A stretch of DNA of 64,000 nucleotides from Piscinibacter defluvii (GCF_004011805.1 NZ_ML137199.1:240790-304789); one strand, 5' to 3'. Shown: positions 28,953 through 37,792, counted from the first letter of the stretch. A program made the numbers and translations. Notes: generated by a model not told the origin, from the sequence alone.

Positions 28953-28971
28953 TCCGATCGGCGGCCTGCCG

Positions 28972-29955
28972 ATGAACCTCACGGTGCTCGGCGCCGGCGC
29001 CTGGGGCACGGCCCTGGCGATCCACGCCTGCCGACACGCGCCCACGCGGCTGTGGCTGCGCGACGCGGCCCAGGCGGCGCAGATGCGCTCGCTGCGCCGC
29101 AATGCGCGCTACCTGCCGGAAGTGGCGCTGCCGCCGGCGCTGCAGGTCAGCACCGATTTCGACGCCTGTGTCGCGCATGCCCGCGACGGGCTGGTGATCA
29201 TCGCGACGCCGATGGCGGCACTCGAGCCCATGCTGCGGGCCCTGCCGGGCGACGCGCCGGGCGTGCTGTGGCTGTGCAAGGGCTTCCAGGAAGGCACCGG
29301 CTGGCTCGGCCACGAGATCGCGCGCGTGGTGGCCCCGGCGCTGCGCGTGGGCGTGCTGTCGGGCCCGAGCTTCGCGCTCGAGGTGGCGCGCGGCCAGCCG
29401 ACCGCGCTGGTGGCCGCCAGCAGCGATGCCGCGCTGGCCGAGCAGGCGGTCGAGGCGCTGCACGACGAGCAGTTGCGCCTGTACACCTCGAACGACCCGG
29501 TCGGCGTCGAGGTCGGCGGGGCGGTCAAGAACGTGATGGCGATCGCCACCGGCATCGCCGACGGGATGGGCCTGGGGCTGAACGCCCGCGCTGCGCTGAT
29601 CACCCGTGGCCTGGCCGAGATGACACGCATGGGCCTGGCGCTCGGGGCGCGCGCGGAGACCTTCATGGGCCTGTCGGGCCTCGGCGACCTGGTGCTCACC
29701 ACCACCGGCGACCTGTCGCGCAACCGGCGCGTCGGGCTGCGCCTGGCCGAGGGCGTGCCGCTGGCGCGGATCCTGGCCGAGCTGGGCCACGTGGCCGAAG
29801 GCGTGCTCAGTGCACCGACGGTGCTGCGGCGCGCGCATGGCCGTGGCGTGGCGATGCCGATCACCGAGGCGGTGGTCGGCGTGCTCGAGGGGCGGCTCAC
29901 GCCGCCGCAGGCGCTCGAGCAGCTGATGGGCCGCGAGGCGCGCCCCGAGGCCTGA
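28972..29955 (+). CDS. gpsA: NAD(P)-dependent glycerol-3-phosphate dehydrogenase
   Basis: Reduces dihydroxyacetone phosphate to sn-glycerol 3-phosphate for phospholipid synthesis. 327 residues. Rossmann opening [37 protein letters not shown] near 127-143; substrate lysine and helix in [20 protein letters not shown] near 181-200; [23 protein letters not shown] near 235. It follows secB by 19 bp, as in many proteobacteria. Its stop abuts that of convergent trmL, forming TGATCA. Confidence 0.96.
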   Translation: MNLTVLGAGAWGTALAIHACRHAPTRLWLRDAAQAAQMRSLRRNARYLPEVALPPALQVSTDFDACVAHARDGLVIIATPMAALEPMLRALPGDAPGVLWLCKGFQEGTGWLGHEIARVVAPALRVGVLSGPSFALEVARGQPTALVAASSDAALAEQAVEALHDEQLRLYTSNDPVGVEVGGAVKNVMAIATGIADGMGLGLNARAALITRGLAEMTRMGLALGARAETFMGLSGLGDLVLTTTGDLSRNRRVGLRLAEGVPLARILAELGHVAEGVLSAPTVLRRAHGRGVAMPITEAVVGVLEGRLTPPQALEQLMGREARPEA

Positions 29956-30426
29956 TCAGAGCCCGCCGGCGTAGCCGCATTGCCGCCAGGCTTCGAACAC
30001 CGCCACGGCCACGGCGTTGCTCAGGTTCAGGCTGCGCTGGCCCGCTCGCATCGGCAGGCGCAGCCGCTGCCCGGCCGGGAAGCGCTCGCGCAGCGCCGGT
30101 TCCAGGCCGGCGGTCTCGGAGCCGAACACCAGCCAGTCGCCGGCGCGCCAGTCGACCGCGTCGAAACGCCGCGTGGCGCGGGTCGTGAAGGCGAACATTC
30201 GCTGCGGATCGGGTTGGGCATCGCGCAGGAAGGCGTCCCAGCCGGCGTGCCGCCGCACCTCGGCGTACTCGTGGTAGTCGAGCCCGGCGCGGCGCAGCAG
30301 GCGGTCCTCCATCGCGAAGCCGAGCGGTTCGATCAGGTGCAGCGAGCAGCCGGTGTTGGCCGCCAGGCGGATCACGTTGCCCGTGTTGGGCGGGATCTCC
30401 GGCTGCACCAGGACGATGTTGAACAT
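29956..30426 (-). CDS. trmL: tRNA (cytidine/uridine(34)-2'-O)-methyltransferase
   Basis: SPOUT-family enzyme that 2'-O-methylates the wobble base of tRNA-Leu. 156 residues, standard length. Motifs: MFNIVLVQPEIPPNTGNVIRL at the start (motif 1), LVFGSETAGLEPAL near 95-108 (motif 2), and the trefoil-knot motif 3 QRSLNLSNAVAVAVFEAWRQ near 128-147. It is convergent with gpsA with no spacer. comF lies 9 bp upstream on the same strand. Confidence 0.94.
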   Translation of the reverse strand: MFNIVLVQPEIPPNTGNVIRLAANTGCSLHLIEPLGFAMEDRLLRRAGLDYHEYAEVRRHAGWDAFLRDAQPDPQRMFAFTTRATRRFDAVDWRAGDWLVFGSETAGLEPALRERFPAGQRLRLPMRAGQRSLNLSNAVAVAVFEAWRQCGYAGGL

Positions 30427-30435
30427 CGCCGGATG

Positions 30436-31146
30436 CTAAGCGTCCGGGCCGCCGATGTCGGGCCGTGGCGTGCGGGCCAGCACCCAGACCTGCACCTGCG
30501 CCGCGCCGGCCTGCAGCAGCGCCCGCGCCATCGCGGCGGCGGTCTCGCCGGTGGTCAGCACGTCGTCGACCAGCGCGATGCGGCGGCCGGCGAGCTCGCC
30601 GCGCCGGCGCGGCTCGGGCGCGAACGCGTCGCGCACGTTGGCGGCGCGCTGCGCCAGCGGCAGCGCCAGCTGGTGCGGTGTGTCCCGCAGTCGCAGCAGC
30701 AGCGACGCGTCGGCGTGCAGGCCGAGTTGCCGGCCGACGCGCCGCGCCAGCTCCCAGGCCTGGTTGTAGCCGCGCTCGCGCAGCCGCGCGGTGGCCAGCG
30801 GGGCAGGCAGCAGCAGCTCGGGCGCGGGCGCCTCGGCGCGCCGCACGGCCTGCACCAGCAACTCGGCGAAGACCGGTGCGAGCTCGAGCCCGGCGTGGAA
30901 CTTGAACTGCGCGATCAGTTCACGCCAGGGCGGCAGGTAGTCGACCGCCGCAACGGCACGCTCGAAGGGCGGCGGCCGGCGCAGGCAGTCGCCGCATTCG
31001 GGGGCCCCACCGGGCAATTCGATCGCGCAGCGCCGGCAGCGCGCGCGGACCACGGCGAAGCGCGCCAGGCAGTCGCTGCACAGGCGGCCGCGGGCCCAGC
31101 CGCGGCAGATCGCGCAGCTGCCGCCGAGGCCGGGCCAGGCTGTCAT
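30436..31146 (-). CDS. comF: ComF family phosphoribosyltransferase-like protein
   Basis: 236 residues. The N-terminal zinc-finger-like part has Cys pairs C-A-I-C, C-S-D-C, C-R-R-C and C-G-D-C within residues 10-55. The PRTase domain carries LLLPAPLATARLRERGYNQ and the PRPP loop RIALVDDVLTTGETAAAMA near 190-208. ComF/GntX proteins support DNA uptake or gluconate use; the exact reaction is unknown. Competence is plausible next to type IV pilus control genes, but this is inference. The ATG at 31146 is chosen because the open frame further upstream is antisense to the methyltransferase gene. Confidence 0.88.
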   Translation of the reverse strand: MTAWPGLGGSCAICRGWARGRLCSDCLARFAVVRARCRRCAIELPGGAPECGDCLRRPPPFERAVAAVDYLPPWRELIAQFKFHAGLELAPVFAELLVQAVRRAEAPAPELLLPAPLATARLRERGYNQAWELARRVGRQLGLHADASLLLRLRDTPHQLALPLAQRAANVRDAFAPEPRRRGELAGRRIALVDDVLTTGETAAAMARALLQAGAAQVQVWVLARTPRPDIGGPDA

Positions 31147-31151
31147 CTCCC

Positions 31152-31157
31152 TATACT
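31152..31157 (+). promoter_or_regulatory. -10 box for a leaderless methyltransferase mRNA
   Basis: TATACT lies in the 17-bp gap between divergent start codons of comF and the methyltransferase. Only six bases separate it from the ATG at 31164, so transcription would start at or next to the A of the start codon. Confidence 0.5.
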
Positions 31158-31163
31158 GCCCGA

Positions 31164-32084
31164 ATGAGCGACGCCGCACCGACCGCCGCCGCGCGCGGGC
31201 TCGATGCCACGGCCGTCGCGCACGTCGTGCGCCGCCTGGCGCGCGCGGACGAAGCGCCCTGGCTGCACCGCGAGGTGGCCAGGCGCATGGCCGAACGGCT
31301 GGCGCTGATCCGCCTGACGCCGCAGCGCGTGATCGACTGGTCGAGCTGGCTCGGCGCCGGCGCCGGCCTGCTGCAGCAGGCCTACCCGGAGGCGCAGCGC
31401 ATCCTCGTCGAGCCGCACGAGGCGCTGCGCGAGCGAAGCGCCGCGGCGGTGCGTGCGCCGTGGTGGTCGGCGCAACGCTGGCAGGGCCGCGCGCCGCAGG
31501 TGCTGGGCGAGAACGATGCGCTGCCCGGCGGCGCCCAGCTGGTCTGGGCGAACATGCTGCTGCACGGCGTCGTCGATCCGCCGCGCCTGTTCGAGCGCTG
31601 GCACGAGCTGCTGCTGCCCGACGGCTTCGTGATGTTCTCCTGCCTCGGCCCCGGCACGCTGCAGGGCTTGCGCACCCTGTATGCACGGCTCGGCTGGCCG
31701 GCACCGACGCCGGGCTTCGTCGACATGCACGACCTGGGCGACATGCTGGTGCAGGCCGGCTTTGCCGATCCGGTGATGGACCAGGAGCTGATCACGCTGA
31801 GCTGGCCCGATGCCGATGCCCTGCTGGCCGAATTGCGCTCGCTCGGCGGCAATGCGGCACCGATGCGGGCCGCCGGGCTGCGCACGCCGCGCTGGAAGGA
31901 GCGCCTGCGTCGCGAACTCGCCACGCTGGCCGGGCCCGACGGGCGGCCCTCGCTTGCCTTCGAGGTGGCCTATGGGCACGCCTTCCGCGGGGCGCCAAGG
32001 GCCCGCGACGGGGAACCCACTAGGGTATCCATCGAGGAAATGAGGCAGCTGATCCGGCGCAAAGGCGGTGGGCCGGTACGCTAA
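31164..32084 (+). CDS. BioC-like SAM-dependent methyltransferase
   Basis: 306 residues. The second half matches malonyl-ACP methyltransferase BioC, which primes biotin synthesis: MFSCLGPGTLQGLRTLYA near 156-173 and VDMHDLGDMLVQAGFADPVMD near 184-204. The SAM-binding motif I is unusual: VIDWSSWLGAGAGLL replaces the normal DLGCGTG-type loop, and the acidic end of motif II is LVEPHEALRE. No other bio gene is nearby. It could be a diverged BioC or another small-molecule methyltransferase. No ribosome binding site precedes the ATG, consistent with a leaderless transcript. Confidence 0.75.
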   Translation: MSDAAPTAAARGLDATAVAHVVRRLARADEAPWLHREVARRMAERLALIRLTPQRVIDWSSWLGAGAGLLQQAYPEAQRILVEPHEALRERSAAAVRAPWWSAQRWQGRAPQVLGENDALPGGAQLVWANMLLHGVVDPPRLFERWHELLLPDGFVMFSCLGPGTLQGLRTLYARLGWPAPTPGFVDMHDLGDMLVQAGFADPVMDQELITLSWPDADALLAELRSLGGNAAPMRAAGLRTPRWKERLRRELATLAGPDGRPSLAFEVAYGHAFRGAPRARDGEPTRVSIEEMRQLIRRKGGGPVR

Positions 32085-32154
32085 ACTCCACTGATTCGGG
32101 AAGAGATCGGTCGTCAGGCACGCGCGCCAGGGCAGTCGGCGCGTCGGGGGCAGC

Positions 32155-32709
32155 ATGACAGTCGGGGCGTCAACCGTGCAGTACAGCGCCGAGGAGCCGC
32201 AAGGCACCGAGGCTCCTGTGGAGTGGCGATTGCGCCGCAACTGCTCGATGGCGCCGCGCCAGGTGCTGTGGTCCTACGCGCTGCTGAGCACGGTGAGCCT
32301 GGGTATCGGCGCGCTGTGCTGGTGGCAGGGCGCGACGCTGGTCATGCCGTTCGCCTGGCTGGAGGTGGCGGCACTCGGGGCGGCGCTGCTCGTGTACGCA
32401 CGGCACGCGGCCGACAGCGAGTGCATCCGGCTGGAACGCGGCATGCTCAGCGTGCTGCGCGAATGCGCGGGCCGCGTCGAGCGTGTCGAGTTCAGGCTCG
32501 ACGGCGTGCGCATCGATTCCGGACACGACGACCGCTCGTTGATCGAGCTGTCGGGGCAGGGCAGGAGCGTGTCGGTCGGTCGCCTGGTGCGGCCGGAGGC
32601 GCGGCGGCAACTGGTGAACGATCTGCGTCGCGAGATGCGCAGAGTGTGCCAGGGGCCGCAGACGGCAGGTTGGGTTGAATCAAGAACTGACGACGTGACG
32701 AGACGATGA
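32155..32709 (+). CDS. DUF2244 membrane protein upstream of coxB
   Basis: 184 residues, function unknown. Two adjacent transmembrane helices (about 44-62 and 65-83) form a hairpin. The C-terminal cytoplasmic domain contains ECIRLERGMLSVLRECAGR and VGRLVRPEARRQLVNDLR, the DUF2244 pattern. DUF2244 genes commonly precede cytochrome oxidase subunit II in alpha- and betaproteobacteria, so a role in oxidase assembly is suggested. Its TGA overlaps the coxB ATG (ATGA at 32706), implying coupling. The 70-bp gap upstream holds no clear promoter. Confidence 0.8.
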   Translation: MTVGASTVQYSAEEPQGTEAPVEWRLRRNCSMAPRQVLWSYALLSTVSLGIGALCWWQGATLVMPFAWLEVAALGAALLVYARHAADSECIRLERGMLSVLRECAGRVERVEFRLDGVRIDSGHDDRSLIELSGQGRSVSVGRLVRPEARRQLVNDLRREMRRVCQGPQTAGWVESRTDDVTRR

Positions 32710-33881
32710 AGACGACCAAAGCACTCTGGGCTGCAACCGCGCGCTGGGGGCTCGCCCTGTCGGCCGCCCTGGCCAGCCACGCCGCGATGGCGGTGAACAG
32801 CCTGCCGGGCGGCCCCGCCGTCAACCAGCTCGACCTGCACCCGCCGGTCACGCAGATCGCCGCCGACCAGCGCTGGCTGCACTACTTCATGCTGGTGATC
32901 TGCACGCTCATCTTCGTCGCCGTGTTCGGGGTGATGTTCTACTCGATCATCAAGCACCGCAAGAGCAAGGGCGCCAAGGCGGCCAACTTCCACGAGAGCA
33001 CCACGGTCGAGATCGTCTGGACCGTCGTGCCCTTCATCATCGTCATCCTGATGGCGCTGCCGGCCACCAAGACGGTGGTCGCGATGAAGGACACCAGCTC
33101 CGCCGACCTCACCATCAAGGCCACCGGCGTGCAGTGGAAGTGGGCCTACGACTACCTGAAGGGCGAGGGCGAGGGCATCAACTTCGTCTCCACGCTGGAC
33201 GTCGCGCACCGCGAGATGTCCAACAGCGGCAAGCCGGCACCGACCGACGACTACCTGCTCAAGGTCGACAACCCGCTGGTGGTGCCGGTGGACCGCAAGG
33301 TGCGCATCATCACGACGGCCAACGACGTGATCCACGCCTGGATGGTGCCGGCCTTCGGCGTCAAGCAGGACGCCATCCCCGGCTTCGTGCGCGACACCTG
33401 GTTCCGCGCCGAGAAGACCGGCGACTACTACGGCCAGTGCGCCGAGCTGTGCGGCAAGGAACACGCCTACATGCCGATCCACGTGAAGGTGCTGTCGCAG
33501 ACCGACTATGCCGCCTGGGTCGAGGGCAAGAAGAAGGAGATGGCCGCGGCCGCCGACGATCCGGCCAAGGTCTGGAAGCTCGAGGACCTGGTCGCGCGCG
33601 GCGAGAAGGTCTACGCGGCCAACTGCGCGGCCTGCCACCAGGCCAACGGCAAGGGTGCCGGCCCGATCAAGCCGGTGGACGGCTCGCCGGTCGTGCTCGA
33701 CGCCGACAAGGGCAAGCAGATCGCGGTGCTGCTGAACGGCCAGAACAACGGCGCGATGCCGGCCTGGAAGCAGCTGTCCGACACGGAGATCGCCGCGGTG
33801 ATCACCTACACGAAGAACTCCTGGTCGAACAAGACCGGCCAGCTGGTGCAGCCGGCCGAGGTCCTGGCCGCCCGCAAGTAA
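32706..33881 (+). CDS. coxB: Cytochrome c oxidase subunit II with fused cytochrome c
   Basis: Accepts electrons for the terminal oxidase. 391 residues: signal sequence (about 1-30), two transmembrane helices (about 62-85 and 103-122), a periplasmic CuA cupredoxin domain and a C-terminal heme c domain. The CuA ligands are all present: H210, C245, E247 (backbone), C249, H253, M256, with family spacing. The extra domain has CAACH at C307-C310-H311 and probable axial M351. This makes the enzyme caa3-type. coxA follows 24 bp later. Confidence 0.96.
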   Translation: MKTTKALWAATARWGLALSAALASHAAMAVNSLPGGPAVNQLDLHPPVTQIAADQRWLHYFMLVICTLIFVAVFGVMFYSIIKHRKSKGAKAANFHESTTVEIVWTVVPFIIVILMALPATKTVVAMKDTSSADLTIKATGVQWKWAYDYLKGEGEGINFVSTLDVAHREMSNSGKPAPTDDYLLKVDNPLVVPVDRKVRIITTANDVIHAWMVPAFGVKQDAIPGFVRDTWFRAEKTGDYYGQCAELCGKEHAYMPIHVKVLSQTDYAAWVEGKKKEMAAAADDPAKVWKLEDLVARGEKVYAANCAACHQANGKGAGPIKPVDGSPVVLDADKGKQIAVLLNGQNNGAMPAWKQLSDTEIAAVITYTKNSWSNKTGQLVQPAEVLAARK

Positions 33882-33905
33882 ATCGAGCCCGCACGAGGAA
33901 TCGCC

Positions 33906-35546
33906 ATGAGCGCAGTTCTGCCCCAACACGGTGACCACGCCCACGAGCACGGGCACGGGCACGACGACCACCACGACCACGCGCCCACCGGCTGGCGGCG
34001 CTGGGTGTTCGCCACCAACCACAAGGACATCGGCACGCTGTACCTGCTGTTCAGCTTCGCGATGCTGATGGTCGGCGGCGTGCTCGCGCTGCTGATCCGC
34101 GCCGAGCTGTTCCAGCCGGGCCTGCAGATCGTCAACCCGCAGCTGTTCAACCAGCTGACGACGATGCACGGCCTGATCATGGTGTTCGGCGCGATCATGC
34201 CGGCGTTCGTGGGCTTCGCGAACTGGATGATCCCGCTGCAGATCGGCGCGCCGGACATGGCCTTCGCGCGCATGAACAACCTGAGCTTCTGGCTGCTGAT
34301 CCCCGCGGGCATCATGCTGGTCGGCTCGTTCTTCATGCCCGGCGGCGCGCCCGCCGCGGGCTGGACGCTCTACGCGCCGCTGACGCTGCAGATGGGCCCG
34401 AGCATGGACGCCGGCATCTTCGCGATGCACATCATGGGCGCCAGCTCGATCATGGGCTCGATCAACATCATCGTCACGATCCTGAACATGCGCGCCCCGC
34501 GCATGACGCTGATGAAGATGCCGCTGTTCGTGTGGACCTGGCTGATCACCGCGTACCTGCTGATCGCGGTGATGCCGGTGCTGGCCGGCGCGATCACGAT
34601 GACGCTGACCGACCGCCACTTCGGCACGCACTTCTTCAACCCGGCCGGCGGCGGCGACCCGGTGATGTACCAGCACATCTTCTGGTTCTTCGGTCACCCC
34701 GAGGTCTACATCATGATCCTGCCGGCGTTCGGGATCATCAGCCAGATCATCCCGGCGTTCTCGCGCAAGAAGCTGTTCGGCTACACCTCGATGGTGTACG
34801 CCACCTCGTCGATCGCGATCCTGTCGTTCATCGTGTGGGCGCACCACATGTTCACGACCGGCATGCCGGTGACCGGCCAGCTGTTCTTCATGTACGCGAC
34901 GATGCTGATCGCGATCCCGACGGGCGTGAAGGTGTTCAACTGGATCGCCACGATGTGGCGCGGCTCGATGACCTTCGAGACGCCGATGCTGTTCGCGGTC
35001 GGCTTCCTGTTCGTGTTCACGATGGGCGGCTTCACCGGCCTGATCTGCGCGATGGCGCCGATCGACATCCAGATCCAGGACACCTACTACGTCGTGGCGC
35101 ACTTCCACTACGTGCTGGTGGCCGGCTCGCTGTACGCCCTCTTCGCCGGCGTCTACTACTGGGGCCCGAAGTGGACCGGCGTCATGTACAACGAGGCGCG
35201 CGGCAAGATCCACTTCTGGGGCTCGCTGATCTTCTTCAACGTCACCTTCTTCCCGATGCACTTCCTCGGGCTGGCCGGCATGCCGCGTCGTTATGCCGAT
35301 TACCCGATGCAGTTCGCCGACTTCAACGCGATCGCCTCGGTCGGCGCGTTCGGCTTCGGCCTGATGCAGGTGTACTTCTTCTTCTTCATCGTGCTGCCGA
35401 TGATGCGCGGCCAGGGCGAGAAGGCGCCGCAGAAGCCGTGGGACGGCGCCGAAGGGCTGGAGTGGGAAGTGCCGTCGCCGGCGCCGTTCCACACCTTCGA
35501 GACCCCGCCGCTGCTGAACCCGTCGGCCACCAAGGTGCTGGGCTGA
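33906..35546 (+). CDS. coxA: Cytochrome c oxidase subunit I
   Basis: Catalytic core of the aa3 heme-copper oxidase; binds heme a, heme a3 and CuB in the inner membrane and reduces O2 while pumping protons. 546 residues, about twelve transmembrane helices. [13 protein letters not shown] holds the CuB His cross-linked to Tyr, WAHHMFT the other two CuB His, and VVAHFHYVL the heme a/a3 His ligands. GNPxxY-type (NHKDIGTLY) and TMHG (His ligand of heme a, low spin) are in place. The His/Asp-rich N-terminus ([13 protein letters not shown]) may bind metal. Confidence 0.98.
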   Translation: MSAVLPQHGDHAHEHGHGHDDHHDHAPTGWRRWVFATNHKDIGTLYLLFSFAMLMVGGVLALLIRAELFQPGLQIVNPQLFNQLTTMHGLIMVFGAIMPAFVGFANWMIPLQIGAPDMAFARMNNLSFWLLIPAGIMLVGSFFMPGGAPAAGWTLYAPLTLQMGPSMDAGIFAMHIMGASSIMGSINIIVTILNMRAPRMTLMKMPLFVWTWLITAYLLIAVMPVLAGAITMTLTDRHFGTHFFNPAGGGDPVMYQHIFWFFGHPEVYIMILPAFGIISQIIPAFSRKKLFGYTSMVYATSSIAILSFIVWAHHMFTTGMPVTGQLFFMYATMLIAIPTGVKVFNWIATMWRGSMTFETPMLFAVGFLFVFTMGGFTGLICAMAPIDIQIQDTYYVVAHFHYVLVAGSLYALFAGVYYWGPKWTGVMYNEARGKIHFWGSLIFFNVTFFPMHFLGLAGMPRRYADYPMQFADFNAIASVGAFGFGLMQVYFFFFIVLPMMRGQGEKAPQKPWDGAEGLEWEVPSPAPFHTFETPPLLNPSATKVLG

Positions 35547-35550
35547 GGCC

Positions 35551-35667
35551 ATGGCGATGACCCCGGAGCAACGCCGCAGCAACGTTCGCCTCGCGCTGAT
35601 CCTCGCATCGGTGGCGGTGGCGCTGTTCGTCGGCTTCATGGTCAAGAGCGCCCTGTTCGGCATCTGA
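35551..35667 (+). CDS. Cytochrome oxidase small assembly protein
   Basis: 38-residue peptide of sequence type MAMTPEQRRSN then one transmembrane helix (about 13-32) and a short KSALFGI tail. Small single-helix proteins of this kind sit between coxA and ctaG in many betaproteobacteria, and are annotated as small assembly proteins by context; their function is not established. It lies 4 bp after coxA and 13 bp before ctaG, so it is inside the cox operon. The ATG at 35551 gives the full helix. Confidence 0.8.
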   Translation: MAMTPEQRRSNVRLALILASVAVALFVGFMVKSALFGI

Positions 35668-35680
35668 TTCCTTCCGTCCG

Positions 35681-36271
35681 ATGGATCGTCACGAGGCTCC
35701 CCGCGACGACGGCCTGCGCCGGGACAACCTGCGCATGGTCGGCAAGCTCGCGGTCGTCGCGGCGCTGATGTTCGGCTTCGGCTACGCACTGGTGCCGATG
35801 TACCGCGCGATCTGCACCGCGCTGGGCATCAACGTGCTGTCGGTGGCCGAGTTGCGCGGGGCCGAGAACGCGCCGGCCGTGGCCCGCAACACGCAGGTCG
35901 ACCGCAGCCGCACCGTGACGGTGGAGTTCGACGCCAATGCACGCGGCCCGTGGGAGTTCCAGCCCGAACGGCGCTCGATCGACGTGCACCCGGGCGAACT
36001 CGCCACCGTGGTCTACGAGTTCCGCAACGTGCAGGACCGCACCATGGCCGCGCAGGCCATCCCGAGCTACGCGCCGCGCCAGGCGATGTCGTACTTCGAC
36101 AAGCTGCAGTGCTTCTGCTTCAGCGAGCACGTGCTCAAGCCGGGCGAGAGGAAGCAGTGGCCGGTGGCCTTCGTGATCGACCCGAAGCTGCCGCGCGACA
36201 TCAAGACGATCACCCTCTCGTACACCTTCTTCGAGGTGGGCGGGAAGGTTCCGCAGGAGCCGCAGCCGTGA
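35681..36271 (+). CDS. ctaG: Cytochrome c oxidase assembly protein CtaG (Cox11)
   Basis: Inserts CuB into subunit I. 196 residues: one N-terminal transmembrane helix (about 20-42), then a periplasmic immunoglobulin-like domain with the copper motif CFCF in KLQCFCFSEHVLKPGE near residues 144-159. NTQVDRSRTVTVEFDAN and DPKLPRDIKTITLSYTFFEV are also family blocks. Its stop overlaps the GTG start of the next gene. Together with the two SCO-type proteins and SURF1-type protein in this locus it completes oxidase metallation. Confidence 0.96.
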   Translation: MDRHEAPRDDGLRRDNLRMVGKLAVVAALMFGFGYALVPMYRAICTALGINVLSVAELRGAENAPAVARNTQVDRSRTVTVEFDANARGPWEFQPERRSIDVHPGELATVVYEFRNVQDRTMAAQAIPSYAPRQAMSYFDKLQCFCFSEHVLKPGERKQWPVAFVIDPKLPRDIKTITLSYTFFEVGGKVPQEPQP

Positions 36272-36498
36272 GCGAGGGCCTGCGCGAGGCGGTGCAGCGC
36301 AAGGGGTCGTTCGGCCAGACCCTGCGTGCGGTGGCCTGGTCGTTCTTCGGCGTGCGCAAGGGCGCCGACTACCAGCGCGACGTCGAGAAGCTCAACCCGG
36401 TGCACGTGGTCGTGGCCGGCGTGCTGGCGGCGCTGCTGTTCATCCTGGCCCTGGTGCTGCTGGTCAACTGGGTGATCGGCAGCGGCGTGGCGACGTAG
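36268..36498 (+). CDS. DUF2970 small membrane protein
   Basis: 76 residues, one C-terminal transmembrane helix (about 46-70, VVVAGVLAALLFILALVLLV). The N-terminal half contains LRAVAWSFFGVRKGADYQRDV, the DUF2970 pattern. Function unknown; betaproteobacterial members occur in this position between ctaG and coxC. It starts with GTG at 36268, overlapping the ctaG stop (GTGA), so it depends on upstream translation. Confidence 0.85.
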   Translation: MSEGLREAVQRKGSFGQTLRAVAWSFFGVRKGADYQRDVEKLNPVHVVVAGVLAALLFILALVLLVNWVIGSGVAT

Positions 36499-36540
36499 CC
36501 AGCAATCAATCGAGAAAGAGCGAGAACCTCAGGAGCAACC

Positions 36541-37425
36541 ATGTCGGCAGCGACACCTCACGGGCAGACGCCCTACTACTTCGTCCCGGCACCGTCGCAG
36601 TTCCCGGTGCTCACCGCGATCGCGATGCTGTTGGTCATCTTCGGCGCCGGCCAGTGGGTCAACGGCCACGGCTGGGGTGCCTGGGTGACGCTGGCGGGCT
36701 TCCTGTTCTGGGCCTGGGTGCTCCAGGGCTGGTTCCGCCAGGCGATCAGCGAGAGCGAGGGCGGCCTGTACGGCAAGCGCATCGACATCTCGTTCCGCTG
36801 GAGCATGAGCTGGTTCATCTTCTCGGAGGTGATGTTCTTCGGTGCCTTCTTCGGCGCGCTGTACTGGACGCGTCTGCACGCGCTGCCCAACCTGGGCAGC
36901 CTGGACAATGCCATCCTGTGGCCCGACTTCAAGGCCGTCTGGCCGAGCGCCGCGCCGGGCGCCACCGGCTCGCCGGCCGGCATCGTCGAGCCGTTCACCA
37001 CGATGGGCCCGTGGCCGCTGCCGACCGTCAACACCGCGCTGCTGCTGACCTCCGGCGTGACACTGACGATCGCGCACCACGCGCTGCTCGCGAACAACCG
37101 CGGCAAGACGATCCTGTGGATGTGGATCACCGTGCTGCTGGGCGCCACCTTCCTGTGCGTGCAGGGCTACGAGTACATGCACGCCTACCGCGACCTGAAC
37201 CTCAAGCTCAGCTCCGGCGCCTACGGCTCCACCTTCTTCATGCTGACCGGCTTCCACGGCTTCCACGTGTTCGTCGGCATGCTGATGCTGCTGTTCATCA
37301 CGATCCGCCTGATGAAGGGCCACTTCACACCGGAGCGCCACTTCGGATTCGAAGGCGCCGCCTGGTACTGGCACTTCGTCGACGTGGTGTGGCTCGGCCT
37401 GTACATCGTGGTGTACTGGGCGTGA
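36541..37425 (+). CDS. coxC: Cytochrome c oxidase subunit III
   Basis: Seven-helix subunit of the aa3 oxidase that stabilises subunit I and its proton uptake. 294 residues. Hallmarks: RWSMSWFIFSEVMFFGAFFGALYW near residues 83-106, the conserved Glu and His of GYEYMHAYRDLNLKL and TGFHGFHVFVGM near 236-247, and WHFVDVVWLGLYIVVYW at the end. A 70-residue loop after helix 3 (PNLGSLDNAILWPDFK onward) is typical of bacterial forms. AGGAGCAACC precedes the ATG. Confidence 0.97.
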   Translation: MSAATPHGQTPYYFVPAPSQFPVLTAIAMLLVIFGAGQWVNGHGWGAWVTLAGFLFWAWVLQGWFRQAISESEGGLYGKRIDISFRWSMSWFIFSEVMFFGAFFGALYWTRLHALPNLGSLDNAILWPDFKAVWPSAAPGATGSPAGIVEPFTTMGPWPLPTVNTALLLTSGVTLTIAHHALLANNRGKTILWMWITVLLGATFLCVQGYEYMHAYRDLNLKLSSGAYGSTFFMLTGFHGFHVFVGMLMLLFITIRLMKGHFTPERHFGFEGAAWYWHFVDVVWLGLYIVVYWA

Positions 37426-37431
37426 GCGGGA

Positions 37432-37525
37432 CGTGAGTGCGCGCCTGCGCGCGCACTTGCGCCTGCGAGCGAGCTGACGCCTGCAGGCGTCGGCGCGGCC
37501 TGCAAGGCCTGACGCGGGGCCGGCC
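37432..37525. repeat. Palindromic intergenic element, copy 2
   Basis: Follows the coxC stop. Begins GGGACGTGAG, then the hairpin TGCGCGC-CTGC-GCGCGCA (loop CTGC), a TTGCGCCT tract, then GACGCC-TGCA-GGCGTC and GGCC-TGCAA-GGCC. The framework matches the element at 19176-19254 although the stem bases differ in a compensating way. A terminator follows at 37533. No ORF is credible in 37426-37570. Confidence 0.5.
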
Positions 37526-37532
37526 GCGCACG

Positions 37533-37558
37533 AAAACGCCGCGCCAGCGGCGTTTTTG
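37533..37558 (+). terminator. Rho-independent terminator after coxC
   Basis: AAAACGCCGC / GCGGCGTTTT 10-bp stem with loop GCCA, followed by TTGTTT after the T-run. Its A- and T-rich flanks make it usable in both directions, ending the cox operon on the + strand and the twin-transmembrane gene on the - strand. Confidence 0.85.
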
Positions 37559-37570
37559 TTTGGCGGCCGC

Positions 37571-37792
37571 TCAGCGCCCGAGCGGGATGCCGCTGGGCTG
37601 GATCCAGCCCAGCGCCCAGGCCAGCAGCACCAGCAGGAACAGCGTGACCGACAGCGCCACGCGCACCGCGAGCGCGCGCATCATGTGACCCGACTTCGGC
37701 TTGTCCTCGCCGCCGCGCAGCATGAATACGCCGGCGGCCGCCAGGGCCGCCAGGATGCCCACGAACGCGAGGCCGAGCAGGATGGACTTCAT
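37571..37792 (-). CDS. Twin transmembrane protein (DUF2909-like)
   Basis: 73 residues, two transmembrane helices (about 3-24 and 43-66) joined by a polar loop GGEDKPKSGHMMR. Betaproteobacterial cox loci often carry such a twin-helix protein; its role is unknown but probably in oxidase assembly. It is transcribed against the flow of the cox cluster. Its start codon overlaps the start codon of the divergent SURF1 gene by two bases (CATGG at 37790-37794), so both genes must use promoters inside each other. Confidence 0.8.
   Translation of the reverse strand: MKSILLGLAFVGILAALAAAGVFMLRGGEDKPKSGHMMRALAVRVALSVTLFLLVLLAWALGWIQPSGIPLGR

Noticed and set aside
32274..35789. 1171-codon minus-strand frame across coxB-coxA
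   Set aside because: Opposite well-conserved oxidase subunits; composition is His/Arg/Asp-rich without any domain, again a GC shadow.
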